Part shown: positions 51,327 to 60,068 of the stretch, one piece after another
How positions within the stretch are numbered: the stretch's first letter is position 1
Layout: each line of letters opens with the position of its first letter
NCBI RefSeq assembly: GCF_038087665.1
Contig: NZ_CP149925.1
Span: 1,205,455 to 1,269,454 of the forward strand
Direction of reading: 5' to 3'
Length of the DNA: 64,000 nt
Source of the DNA: Gallaecimonas sp. GXIMD4217
GTDB lineage: Bacteria > Pseudomonadota > Gammaproteobacteria > Enterobacterales > Gallaecimonadaceae
Translations under genes and position numbers: made by a program
The notes under the pieces: generated by a model
What the model was told of the DNA's origin: nothing
What the model saw: the letters and a program-made list of their open reading frames with translations, nothing else
Databases searched by the model: none

Positions 51327-54300
51327 TGGACACCCAGAAAGGCTTGATCGCCTGGTTCACCCGCCACTCGGTGGCCGCCAACCTGCTGATGCTGTTTATC
51401 ATCATCGGTGGCCTGGTGGTGGGTCTTGGCATCCGCAAGGAAATGTTCCCCGAGGTCAACCTGCCCTATGTCTCCATCCAGGTGCCGTACCCAGGCTCGG
51501 CGCCCCAGGAGGTGGAAGAGGGCATCATCCTCAAGATCGAGGAGAACATCGAGGACATCGAGGGCATCAAGGAGATCACCTCCAGGGCCAGCGAAGGCAT
51601 CGGCTCCATCACCGTGGAGGTGGAAAGCGGCTATGACGTCACCGAGCTGCTCAACGAGATCAAGGTGCAGGTGGACGCGGTGCCATCCTTCCCGGAAGAT
51701 GCCGAGAAGCCCATCATCTATGAGATCCGCCCCGAGCAGCAGGTGATCTGGGTGCAGGTCTATGGCGATCTGGACGAGCGGGCGAGCAAGGAGCTGGCCA
51801 AGGAGATCAGCGACGAGATCAAGGCCCTGCCCGGCATCACCAAGGCCGAGGCCCTGGGCACCCGCGGCTACGAGATCGGCATCGAGGTCGCCGAGCACCG
51901 GCTGCGCGAGTTCGGCCTGACCCTGGACGACGTGGTACGGGCGGTACGCAGCAGCTCCGTGGATCTGCCCGGCGGCGCCATCAAGTCCAACACAGGTGAC
52001 ATCCTGCTCAGGGTCAAGGGCAAGGCCTACCGCGGCTACGAGTTCGAGAACATCGTGCTGGTGACCCGCCCCGACGGCACCCGGGTGCTGCTGGGCGACG
52101 TGGCCGAGGTCCGCGACGGCTTCGTGGAAGAGGACAATTTCGCCCGCTTCAACGGCAAGCCCGGAGTGAGCATTGGCGTGACCGCCGTGGGCGACCAGGA
52201 CGTGCTGGAGCTGGCCGAGAAGGTCAAGGCCTATGTGGCCAAGAAGAAGGCCGATCTGCCGCCGGGCGTCGAAATCGACCACTGGGGCGATTCCTCCTTC
52301 TACCTGCAGGGCCGTTTGGATCTGATGCTGGGCAACATGTGGATGGGGGGCCTGCTGGTGTTCCTGGTGCTGGCCCTGTTCCTGCAGATCCGCCTGGCCT
52401 TCTGGGTCATCATCGGCCTGCCCATCTGCTTCCTGGGCGCCCTGCTGTTCATGCCCATGCCCTTCGTGGGCGTGACCATCAACGTCATCAGCCTGTTCGG
52501 CTTCATCTTGGTGCTGGGCATAGTGGTGGATGACGCCATCATCATCGGCGAGAGCGTCTATTCGGAGATCGAAAAGAACGGCCACAGCACTGAAAACGTC
52601 ATTGCCGGTGCCAAGAAGGTGGCCATGCCGGCCACCTTCGGGGTACTGACCACCATCGCCGCCTTCATTCCCATGCTGATGGTGGACGGCTTCCAGGGCG
52701 CCATCTTCAAGGCGGTGGCGGCGGTGGTGATCCTCTGCCTTATCTTCTCGCTGATCGAGTCCAAGCTGATCCTGCCGGCCCACCTGGCCCATATGAAGGT
52801 CAGCAAGGAACCCGGCAGGGGCGCCTTTGCCCGCTTCAAGGCCGCCTTTACCCGCGGTTACGACAACCTCATCCACAAGCGCTACAAGCCCTTCCTGGAA
52901 ACCTGTATCAGGCACAGGTACAACACCATGGCGGTGTTCCTGGCCATGATGATCCTGTCGGTGGGCCTGATCATGGGCGGCTTCGTGCGCTGGGTATCCT
53001 TCCCCAACATCCCCTCTGACTTCATCAACGGCCGCATCGAGATGGTCAACGGCACGGCCGTGGAGACCACCAACGACACCCTGCAGCGCCTGCAGGAGGC
53101 CCTGTGGCGGGTGGACGACCGCCTCTATGAGGAAAGTGGCCAGCGGGTACTCAAGCACTCCTATGTGTGGAACAACTCCAATACCAGTGGTGAGCTGGTG
53201 GTGGAGCTGACCAAATCGGAGCTGCGCGACATAGGCGCCTTCGAGCTGGCGGATCTGTGGCGCAAGGAATTCGGCGATCAGCCCGGGGTCAAGACCCTCA
53301 AGCTCAACGCCTCCATCGGCAACAATGGCGGCGGTGGCGCCATCGCCTTCCAGCTCCAGGGCAAGGATCTGGACAACCTGACCGCCGCCACCAACGAGCT
53401 CAAGGCCAGGCTGGCCACCTATGAGGGCGTGTTCGATATCGAGGACTCCCTGGCCTCCGGCAACCTGGAGATCCGCCTCAAGGTCAAGCCGGAGGCCGAG
53501 GCCCTGGGCATCTCGTTGAGCGACCTGGCCCGCCAGGTCCGCCAGGGCTTTTACGGCGCCGAGGCCCAGCGCATCCAGCGCGACGACGAAGAGGTCAAGG
53601 TCATGGTGCGCTATCCGCTGGCAGAGCGCCGCTCCATCTCCCACCTGGAGAACATGAGGGTGCGCACCCCCAGCGGCCAGGAAGTGCCGTTCTCGGCCGT
53701 GGCCGAGCTGGAAACCGGCGAAGGCTACTCGCGCATCACCCGGGTCGACGGCGTCCGTGCCGTCACCATCAGCGCCGATGCCGACAAGCAGAAGATAGAG
53801 CCCTTCAAGGTGATCCAGGAAATCAACAAGGACGTGCTGCCGGGGATCCTGGCCAAGTACCCGGGGGTGAGCTCCCAGGTGCGGGGCGAGGCCCAGGACG
53901 AGCAGGAGAACCTGATGCAGCTGGCCCTGGGGGCACTGGCGGCGCTGTTCGTCATCTACGCCCTGATGGCCATTCCCCTCAACTCCTACAGCCAGCCGCT
54001 GATCATCATGTCGGTGATCCCCTTCGGCATCATCGGCGCCATTGCCGGTCACCTGCTGCTGGGACTGTCGCTGTCCATGCTGTCGCTGTTCGGCATAGTG
54101 GCGCTGAGCGGGGTGGTGGTGAACGACTCGCTGATCATGGTGGACTTCGTCAACAAGGAGCGGGCGGCCGGCGTGCCCATCCGCCAGGCGGTGCTGGATG
54201 CCGGCACCAAGCGCTTCAGGGCCATCACCCTGACCTCCCTGACCACCTTCTTCGGGCTGTTGCCCATCGTGCTGGAGAAGAGCCTGCAGGCCCAGATCGT

Positions 54301-54463
54301 CATCCCCATGGCGGTGTCCCTGGCCTTCGGCATCCTCTTCGCCACCGTCATCACCCTGGTGCTGGTGCCGGCCCTCTATGTCATCCTCGACGACCTGGGC
54401 CATCTCAGGCGCCGCTATGTGGGCTGGGTCATGAAGGACTTCAGGGCCGCAGAAGAAAACTGA
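51323..54463 (+). CDS. RND efflux transporter (HAE-type inner-membrane pump)
   Basis: A 1046-residue proton-driven pump of AcrB size. The first helix (residues 11-33), two large periplasmic loops and two bundles of helices (around 335-540 and 865-1035) are visible. The proton-relay Asp pair lies in GIVVDDAIIIGESVY in the fourth helix. GVVVNDSLIMVDFVN replaces the second-repeat equivalent. With the adaptor upstream it forms a two-gene pump; substrates cannot be read from the sequence. Confidence 0.93.
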   Translation: MMDTQKGLIAWFTRHSVAANLLMLFIIIGGLVVGLGIRKEMFPEVNLPYVSIQVPYPGSAPQEVEEGIILKIEENIEDIEGIKEITSRASEGIGSITVEVESGYDVTELLNEIKVQVDAVPSFPEDAEKPIIYEIRPEQQVIWVQVYGDLDERASKELAKEISDEIKALPGITKAEALGTRGYEIGIEVAEHRLREFGLTLDDVVRAVRSSSVDLPGGAIKSNTGDILLRVKGKAYRGYEFENIVLVTRPDGTRVLLGDVAEVRDGFVEEDNFARFNGKPGVSIGVTAVGDQDVLELAEKVKAYVAKKKADLPPGVEIDHWGDSSFYLQGRLDLMLGNMWMGGLLVFLVLALFLQIRLAFWVIIGLPICFLGALLFMPMPFVGVTINVISLFGFILVLGIVVDDAIIIGESVYSEIEKNGHSTENVIAGAKKVAMPATFGVLTTIAAFIPMLMVDGFQGAIFKAVAAVVILCLIFSLIESKLILPAHLAHMKVSKEPGRGAFARFKAAFTRGYDNLIHKRYKPFLETCIRHRYNTMAVFLAMMILSVGLIMGGFVRWVSFPNIPSDFINGRIEMVNGTAVETTNDTLQRLQEALWRVDDRLYEESGQRVLKHSYVWNNSNTSGELVVELTKSELRDIGAFELADLWRKEFGDQPGVKTLKLNASIGNNGGGGAIAFQLQGKDLDNLTAATNELKARLATYEGVFDIEDSLASGNLEIRLKVKPEAEALGISLSDLARQVRQGFYGAEAQRIQRDDEEVKVMVRYPLAERRSISHLENMRVRTPSGQEVPFSAVAELETGEGYSRITRVDGVRAVTISADADKQKIEPFKVIQEINKDVLPGILAKYPGVSSQVRGEAQDEQENLMQLALGALAALFVIYALMAIPLNSYSQPLIIMSVIPFGIIGAIAGHLLLGLSLSMLSLFGIVALSGVVVNDSLIMVDFVNKERAAGVPIRQAVLDAGTKRFRAITLTSLTTFFGLLPIVLEKSLQAQIVIPMAVSLAFGILFATVITLVLVPALYVILDDLGHLRRRYVGWVMKDFRAAEEN

Positions 54464-54467
54464 AGCC

Positions 54468-54496
54468 AAGCCCCGCTGAAGCGGGGCTTTTTCTTT
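54468..54496 (+). terminator. terminator after the RND pump gene
   Basis: AAGCCCCGC-TGAA-GCGGGGCTT followed by TTTCTTT. Confidence 0.85.
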
Positions 54497-54659
54497 GGCG
54501 GGCCCTTGAAAGGAAACGGTTTGATGTTGCTGGCGAATGGCGGTGCAGGCCTGAATGCTTAAGGATGTGGCGGGAGGCAGTCGTGGTGGCCTGGACTATA
54601 GTAAGAGCCATCAAGGCCGCACCCGAGGGGCGGCAGTCCTGCTCAGATAGGGATATCCC

Positions 54660-55451
54660 ATGAGGCTCAAAATCGCCCTGCCGCTTCTCAGCATGTTGCT
54701 GCTGTCCTGTGCCCAGCACCAGGGCCTGCTTGGTAGCCGCTGGGTGGATCTCAGCCACGATCTCTCCGAACAGACTCTCTACTGGCCCACCGCTGAGCGC
54801 TTCAAGCTGGACACCGTCTTCGAGGGAGCGACCGACAAGGGCTTTTACTATTCGGCCTATCAATTCTGCGCCGCCGAGCATGGTGGCACCCATGTGGACG
54901 CCCCGGTGCATTTCGCCAGGGGGCGCTGGTCGGTGGATCAGATCCCCCTGACCCAGCTGGTGGGCCAGGTGGCGGTGGTGGATGTCACCGAGCAGGCCGA
55001 GGCCGATAGCGACTACCAGATCTCGGTGGCGGACCTCAGCGCCTGGGAGCGGCGCCACGGCCGGCTGGCCGACGGTGTCATAGTGCTGTTTCGCACCGGC
55101 TTCTCCCGCCATTGGCCCAATGCCGAGGCCTATCTGGGCACCGCCAGGCGCGGCCAGGCTGCCGTGGCCGAGCTGCACTTCCCGGGGCTGGCGCCGGAAG
55201 CGGCTACCTGGCTGGTCAACAACAGAAGCGTCAAGGCGGTGGGCATAGACACCGCCAGCATCGACCATGGCCAGTCGACCCTGTTTGGCAGCCATGTCAC
55301 CCTGATGAGCGCCAATATCCCGGCCCTGGAAAACCTCACCAACCTGGAGAGCCTGCCGGCCACCGGCGCCGAGCTGGTGGCCCTGCCCATCAAGATCAAG
55401 GGCGGCAGCGGTGGCCCGCTGCGGGTGGCCGCGGTGCTGCCGGGAAAGTGA
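54660..55451 (+). CDS. cyclase-family (kynurenine formamidase-like) lipoprotein
   Basis: A 263-residue protein with a lipoprotein signal (MRLKIALPLLSMLLLSC, lipobox LLSC). The metal-binding cyclase motif HGGTHVDAPVHF (residues 79-90 approximately) matches HxGTHxDxPxHF of formamidase-like hydrolases, and ALPIKIKGGSGGPLRVAA near the end is conserved. Placement of this fold on a lipid anchor is unusual for the family, which is mostly cytoplasmic. Substrate unknown. Its neighbours (RND pump, small lipoprotein) do not suggest a pathway. Confidence 0.85.
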   Translation: MRLKIALPLLSMLLLSCAQHQGLLGSRWVDLSHDLSEQTLYWPTAERFKLDTVFEGATDKGFYYSAYQFCAAEHGGTHVDAPVHFARGRWSVDQIPLTQLVGQVAVVDVTEQAEADSDYQISVADLSAWERRHGRLADGVIVLFRTGFSRHWPNAEAYLGTARRGQAAVAELHFPGLAPEAATWLVNNRSVKAVGIDTASIDHGQSTLFGSHVTLMSANIPALENLTNLESLPATGAELVALPIKIKGGSGGPLRVAAVLPGK

Positions 55452-55453
55452 GC

Positions 55454-55738
55454 TTACTGGCCCTGGCGGGACTGGGCGATGTAGTAGCGTGCCCGGCTGG
55501 CTTTTTCCACGCAGGAGTCGAAGCGTTCGATGGTCTGCTGGGTCTTGGCCAGGGACAACAGGCCAACCGCCTTGGTATAGCTGACGGTACCGGCAAAACC
55601 TTCGGTCTTGGCGATGTCCAGCTCGGCCCAGGCAGCATCCAGCTGGGCGGCGCAGGCACCGCGGCCGTTGGGCTGACCGGCGCAACCGGCCAGTAGTGCC
55701 AACAACAGAGCGGGAAACAAGGGCTTGATGACGGTCAT
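55454..55738 (-). CDS. small lipoprotein of unknown function
   Basis: A 94-residue lipoprotein with lipobox LAGC in MTVIKPLFPALLLALLAGC. The mature part is helical, with AAQLDAAWAELDIAKTEGF and SYTKAVGLLSLAKTQQTIERFDSCVEKASRARY; the second half resembles one half of a TPR-like hairpin. Two further Cys (ACAAQ, DSCV) could form a disulphide. It converges on the cyclase-family gene 3 bases away. Family not recognised. Confidence 0.72.
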   Translation of the reverse strand: MTVIKPLFPALLLALLAGCAGQPNGRGACAAQLDAAWAELDIAKTEGFAGTVSYTKAVGLLSLAKTQQTIERFDSCVEKASRARYYIAQSRQGQ

Positions 55739-55881
55739 GATGGTCTCCTTTGAGGTAAGATGCGGTACGTTACCATGACCGGGCCGATACCGGATGAATG
55801 AGCCTTGATCCAGGCAAACGACCGGGAATGCATTTTGTGGTTTGTTGATTAAAACCGATTCTGACTCTCTGCCGAGCGACG

Positions 55882-57147
55882 ATGACTACAAGACAACGTA
55901 TCCTGCCCAGCCAACTGCGCGTTGGCCTCTATGTCGACCTCTCCCTGGGGTGGGTACAGCACCCCTTTATGTTCAGCCAGTTCAAGATCCGCAGCGAAGA
56001 ACAGATCGCCATCATCAAGGGGCTTGGTCTGAAGACGGTCGACATCCTCACCAGCAAGTCCGACGTGGAACCGCTGCCCCTGAAGGAGGCGGTGAAGTCG
56101 ACGGAAACGCAGGAGGAGGTCGATCCCGCCCCCAAGGACGAGGCCTATCTGCGCAAGCAGGCCCAGATCGACAAGCAGCGCCAGTACAGCCGTAGCCTGA
56201 ACCGGGCCCGCCAGGACTTCCAGCGTTCCGTGGGCGAGATCCGCTCGGTGATGCAGAACCTGTCCCGGCGTCCCCTGACCGCCTTCCAGGATGCGGAAAA
56301 CCTCATCAACGAGATTGCCCAGGCCCTGATGAGCCAAAAGGACGTGGTGCTGCACCTGATGAACGACCCCAAGGGGGACGACAGCCTCTATTTCCACTGC
56401 CTGAACGTGTCCATGCTGTCCATGCTGATGGCCAGGGCAGGGGAGTGCAGCAATGACGAGATGCGCCTGGCCGGCCTGGGCGGCATATTCCACGACATCG
56501 GCAAGATGAAGGTGCCGTCGCAGATCGTCCGCAAGGAAAAGGCCGACCTCAGCGATGCCGAGCGCAACTTCCTGGCCCTGCATCCCCAGTACGGTGGCGA
56601 GTTGGCGGAGAAATACGGCAGTTTCCCGGAGCAGGTCCGGCGTATCATCACCGAGCATCACGAAGCCCTGGACGGCTCCGGCTATCCCAAGGGCCTCAAG
56701 GGCGAGCAGATCCATCCCCTGTCGCAACTGGTGGCCATCGCCAACGAATACGACAACCTCTGCCACGGCCGCAAGCAAAAGCCCGGCATCCCGCCCCACG
56801 CCGTGCTGTCGCACCTCTACAAGAACAAGACCGCCCAGTTCAACCAGGATCATGTGCAGCAGCTGATCCGCCTGCTGGGGATCTATCCGCCCGGCACCGT
56901 GGTGGAACTCAGCAACGGCCAGTACGGCCTGGTGATGACGGTCAATTCCGCCCGCCTGCTCAGCCCCAATGTGCTGGTCTACGATCCCAAGGTGCCGCGG
57001 GACCAGGCCGCCATCATCGACGTGGGCGAGGAAGGCCTGACGGTCGAGAAGACCATCAAGCCCGCCAACCTGCCCCAGGCGGTGTTCGACTACCTCAAGC
57101 CGCGCACCCACGTCAGCTACTACTTCGAGCACAACCGCAGTTCCTGA
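55882..57147 (+). CDS. HD-GYP cyclic-di-GMP phosphodiesterase
   Basis: A 421-residue protein. A DUF3391 domain at the N-terminus (residues 1-130, ILPSQLRVGLYVDLSLGW) leads to an HD-GYP domain. The metal motif HDIGK (FHDIGKMKVPSQIV), EHHEALDGSGYP and the late IANEYDNL are present, so it should be active against c-di-GMP. No sensor domain is fused. HD-GYP proteins with this N-terminus occur in many gammaproteobacteria. It is divergent from the small lipoprotein gene. Confidence 0.92.
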   Translation: MTTRQRILPSQLRVGLYVDLSLGWVQHPFMFSQFKIRSEEQIAIIKGLGLKTVDILTSKSDVEPLPLKEAVKSTETQEEVDPAPKDEAYLRKQAQIDKQRQYSRSLNRARQDFQRSVGEIRSVMQNLSRRPLTAFQDAENLINEIAQALMSQKDVVLHLMNDPKGDDSLYFHCLNVSMLSMLMARAGECSNDEMRLAGLGGIFHDIGKMKVPSQIVRKEKADLSDAERNFLALHPQYGGELAEKYGSFPEQVRRIITEHHEALDGSGYPKGLKGEQIHPLSQLVAIANEYDNLCHGRKQKPGIPPHAVLSHLYKNKTAQFNQDHVQQLIRLLGIYPPGTVVELSNGQYGLVMTVNSARLLSPNVLVYDPKVPRDQAAIIDVGEEGLTVEKTIKPANLPQAVFDYLKPRTHVSYYFEHNRSS

Positions 57148-57228
57148 CACATTTGCTAACAGCCAGGGGCTGCCGACCAATAGGCAAGTTGTTGTAAATT
57201 AGAAGAATTAAAACCATAGGAGCAAGCC

Positions 57229-58557
57229 ATGAAAAGGCGTCCCCTGGGCTGGCTGCTGGCCGGCCTGGCCGCGGCCTCGTTGTCGGTCTCGGCCCAAGTC
57301 AAGGATGAAGTCCAGCGCTTCACATTGAAAAACGGCATGGAAGTCATGGTCCTGGAGGACCACTCCATCCCCAATGCCAACATGTACCTGTTCTGGAAGG
57401 TGGGCTCGCGCAACGAGCGTCCCGGTATCACCGGCCTGTCCCACTTCTTCGAGCACATGATGTTCAACGGTGCCGAGAAGTACGGACCCAAGCAGTTCGA
57501 CCGGGTCATGGAGGCGGCCGGCGGCGCCAACAACGCCTATACGACGGAGAACGTCACCGTCTATACCGACTGGTTCCCGGCCGCCAGCCTGGAAACCATC
57601 TTTGATCTGGAAGCGGACCGTATCGCCAAGCTGGACATCAACCCGGAAATGGTGGAATCCGAGCGCGGCGTAGTGGCTTCGGAGCGCACCACGGGCCTGG
57701 AAAACTCCAACTGGCGGACCCTGTCCGAGGAAGTGAAGGGCGCCGCCTTTAGGGCCCATCCCTATTCCTGGCCGGTGATCGGCCACGAGTCCGACATCAA
57801 GGCCTGGCGCCTGGAGGATCTGGTCCAGTACCACAGGACCTATTACGCCCCCAACAATGCCCTGGTGGTGGTGGCTGGCGACGTTCAGCTGGACGAGGTC
57901 AAGCGCCTGGCCAAGGCCTATTTCGAGCCCATCCCGGCCCAGGAGCCGCCGCTGCCTGTGGTCACCGTCGAGCCCGAGCAAAAAGGCGAGCGCCGGGTCT
58001 ATGTACAGAAGGCCTCGGTCTCCAGCCCCAACATCATGGTGGCCTACCATGTGCCGGCCAGCAGTGATGCCGACACCCCGGCCCTGGACATGCTGGGCAC
58101 CGTGCTGACCCAGGGCCGCAGCGCCCGTCTGAAGAAGCGCCTGGTGGACGAGCTGCAACTGGCCACGGACGTGATGGCCTACCTGCCGGAAAGCTTCGAT
58201 CCCAACCTGCTGTACTTCTATGCGGTGGCCAGGCCCGGGGTCGACGCCGAGCAGCTGGAAAAGGCGCTGCTGGCCGAGCTCAAGGCCGTGCGTGAGCGGG
58301 GCGTCACCGCCGAAGAGCTGGACAAGGCCAAGAGCCTGAAACTGATGAGTTTCTACAGCCAGCTCGAGACCATCAACGGCAAGGCCAACGCCATCGGCAC
58401 CTACGAGCTGTTCTATGGCGATTACAGGAAGCTCTACACCGCCGGCGAGGATTTCGCCAGGGTATCCGTGGACGACATCAAGCGGGTGGCCGGCAAGTAC
58501 CTGCTGAAGAAGAACCGTACCGTCGGCATTCTCGATGCCAAGGAGGACAAGGAATGA
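57229..58557 (+). CDS. M16 zinc peptidase, catalytic member of a tandem pair
   Basis: A 442-residue periplasmic metallopeptidase. The signal peptide (residues 1-22, WLLAGLAAASLSVSAQ) is followed by an M16 domain with the inverted zinc motif HFFEH (GLSHFFEHMMFNG) and the second-shell Glu in ESERGVVASE. The inactive half-domain follows. The end overlaps the next M16 gene by 4 bases, the organisation of the Zn-peptidase/partner pairs that act as a heterodimer. Confidence 0.92.
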   Translation: MKRRPLGWLLAGLAAASLSVSAQVKDEVQRFTLKNGMEVMVLEDHSIPNANMYLFWKVGSRNERPGITGLSHFFEHMMFNGAEKYGPKQFDRVMEAAGGANNAYTTENVTVYTDWFPAASLETIFDLEADRIAKLDINPEMVESERGVVASERTTGLENSNWRTLSEEVKGAAFRAHPYSWPVIGHESDIKAWRLEDLVQYHRTYYAPNNALVVVAGDVQLDEVKRLAKAYFEPIPAQEPPLPVVTVEPEQKGERRVYVQKASVSSPNIMVAYHVPASSDADTPALDMLGTVLTQGRSARLKKRLVDELQLATDVMAYLPESFDPNLLYFYAVARPGVDAEQLEKALLAELKAVRERGVTAEELDKAKSLKLMSFYSQLETINGKANAIGTYELFYGDYRKLYTAGEDFARVSVDDIKRVAGKYLLKKNRTVGILDAKEDKE

Positions 58558-59981
58558 AAAGACTGACCACCGCCTTGGGCCTCTCCCTGGCCCTGTCCGC
58601 CTGCCAGGCGACCCAACACGAGCCCGCGGCCGCGCCCGTGGCGGCGCAGGCGGCCAAGGCCAGCTTCCAGCTGCCGGCCATCGACAAGCGGCAACTGGCC
58701 AATGGCCTGTCCCTGCAGCTGATGGAGCACCACGAGGTGCCGCTCATCGACATCAGCCTGGTGCTCAAGGCCGGCGCCATCCATGACGAGCAAGCTGGCC
58801 AGGCCTTCATCACCGCCCAGAGCCTGATGCTGGGCACCCAGAAGCGCTCCAAGGACGAGCTGGAAGCCCAGCTCGACGCCATGGGCGCCAGCCTGGGCAT
58901 AGGTGCCGGCCTGGAGGGCACCACCCTCAGCGCCCGTTTCCTGGCCAAGGATGCCGACGCCATGCTGGCGCTGATCCAGGAGGTGCTGACCCAGCCCGCC
59001 TTTGACGCCGACGAGCTGGCCAAGTACAAGCAGCGCCACCTGGCCCGACTGGCACAGATGAAGGAAAGCCCCAAGGCCGTCATCGGCCAGTACTTCGCCA
59101 AGCTGATGTATGGCGAGCACCCCTACGGCAATGCCGTGATGGGCACCGCCGACTCGGTGCCGGCCATCGACACGGCCGCCATCAAGGCCTATTACCGCGA
59201 CTGGTATCGTCCCGAGAACATGGTGCTGAGCGCCGTGGGGGATTTCGATGCCCGGGCCTTTGCCGCCAAGCTCCAGGACAGCTTCGGCGCCTGGCAGCCC
59301 AAGGGCGAGTCGCCCATGGTCAAGTTCACGGTGCCGCAGATGCCGGACAAGGCCAGGGTACTGCTGGTGAACAAGAGCGATGCCATAGAGACCACCTTCA
59401 TCATCGGCGGTCCCGGCATGGCGGCCCTGGACAAGGATTGGACCCGGGTCTCGGTGATCAATACCGTACTGGGTGGCCGTTTCACCTCCTGGCTCAACGA
59501 CGAGCTCAGGGTCAACGCCGGCCTCACCTATGGTGCCCGCAGCGGCTTCGATGCCGATCGCCTCAGCGGTACCTTCCAGATCTCCACCTTCACCAAGACC
59601 GCCACCAGCCAGGAAGCCATAGAACTGGCCCTCAAGACCTATGAGCGCCTGTTCGAGCCAGGCCTGGATCAGGCCACCCTGGACTCCGCCAAGGCCTATG
59701 TGAAAGGGCAGTTCCCGCCCCGTTTCGAAACCTCCAGGCAGCTGGCCGGCCTGCTGTCGAAGATGGCCCTGTACGGCTACGGCCCCGAGCGCATCAACGA
59801 CTTCACCAGCCAGGTGGACGGCCTGAGCCTGGCCGACAGCCGGGCCCTGGCGAGCCGGCATTTCCCGCGCCAGGGGCTGCAGTTCGTGCTCATCGGCAAG
59901 GCAGATGAACTTCGCGAACTGGCGAAACGTTATGGCGAAGTAACGGAAATTAATATAAAAGACAATGGCTTTGCCTTCTGA
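58554..59981 (+). CDS. M16 peptidase-like lipoprotein, partner lacking the zinc motif
   Basis: A 475-residue predicted lipoprotein (lipobox LSAC in MKRLTTALGLSLALSAC). It has both M16 half-domains, but the position of HxxEH reads QAFITAQSLM, so zinc ligands are missing and catalysis is unlikely. GARSGFDADRLSGTF and the C-terminal FVLIGKADELRELAKRYGE match the non-catalytic partner of M16B pairs, which supports substrate binding. ATG overlaps the stop of the catalytic gene. Confidence 0.9.
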   Translation: MKRLTTALGLSLALSACQATQHEPAAAPVAAQAAKASFQLPAIDKRQLANGLSLQLMEHHEVPLIDISLVLKAGAIHDEQAGQAFITAQSLMLGTQKRSKDELEAQLDAMGASLGIGAGLEGTTLSARFLAKDADAMLALIQEVLTQPAFDADELAKYKQRHLARLAQMKESPKAVIGQYFAKLMYGEHPYGNAVMGTADSVPAIDTAAIKAYYRDWYRPENMVLSAVGDFDARAFAAKLQDSFGAWQPKGESPMVKFTVPQMPDKARVLLVNKSDAIETTFIIGGPGMAALDKDWTRVSVINTVLGGRFTSWLNDELRVNAGLTYGARSGFDADRLSGTFQISTFTKTATSQEAIELALKTYERLFEPGLDQATLDSAKAYVKGQFPPRFETSRQLAGLLSKMALYGYGPERINDFTSQVDGLSLADSRALASRHFPRQGLQFVLIGKADELRELAKRYGEVTEINIKDNGFAF

Positions 59982-60002
59982 CAAGCAGTTGTCAGCTATG
60001 AT

Positions 60003-60036
60003 AAAAAGGGATAGCGTGGGGCTATCCCTTTAACAT
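60003..60036 (+). terminator. terminator after the M16 pair
   Basis: AAAAGGGATAGC-GTGGG-GCTATCCCTTTAA, a 10-bp stem with a short downstream T tract. Confidence 0.6.
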
Positions 60037-60068
60037 ATTTCAAGTCTGCCGCAACGGAGACACAGCGG

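Noticed and set aside
51176-54469. 1097-residue open frame opposite the RND transporter
   Set aside because: Shadow of a 1046-residue transporter with clear motifs; composition is His/Gly/Gln-rich without domains.
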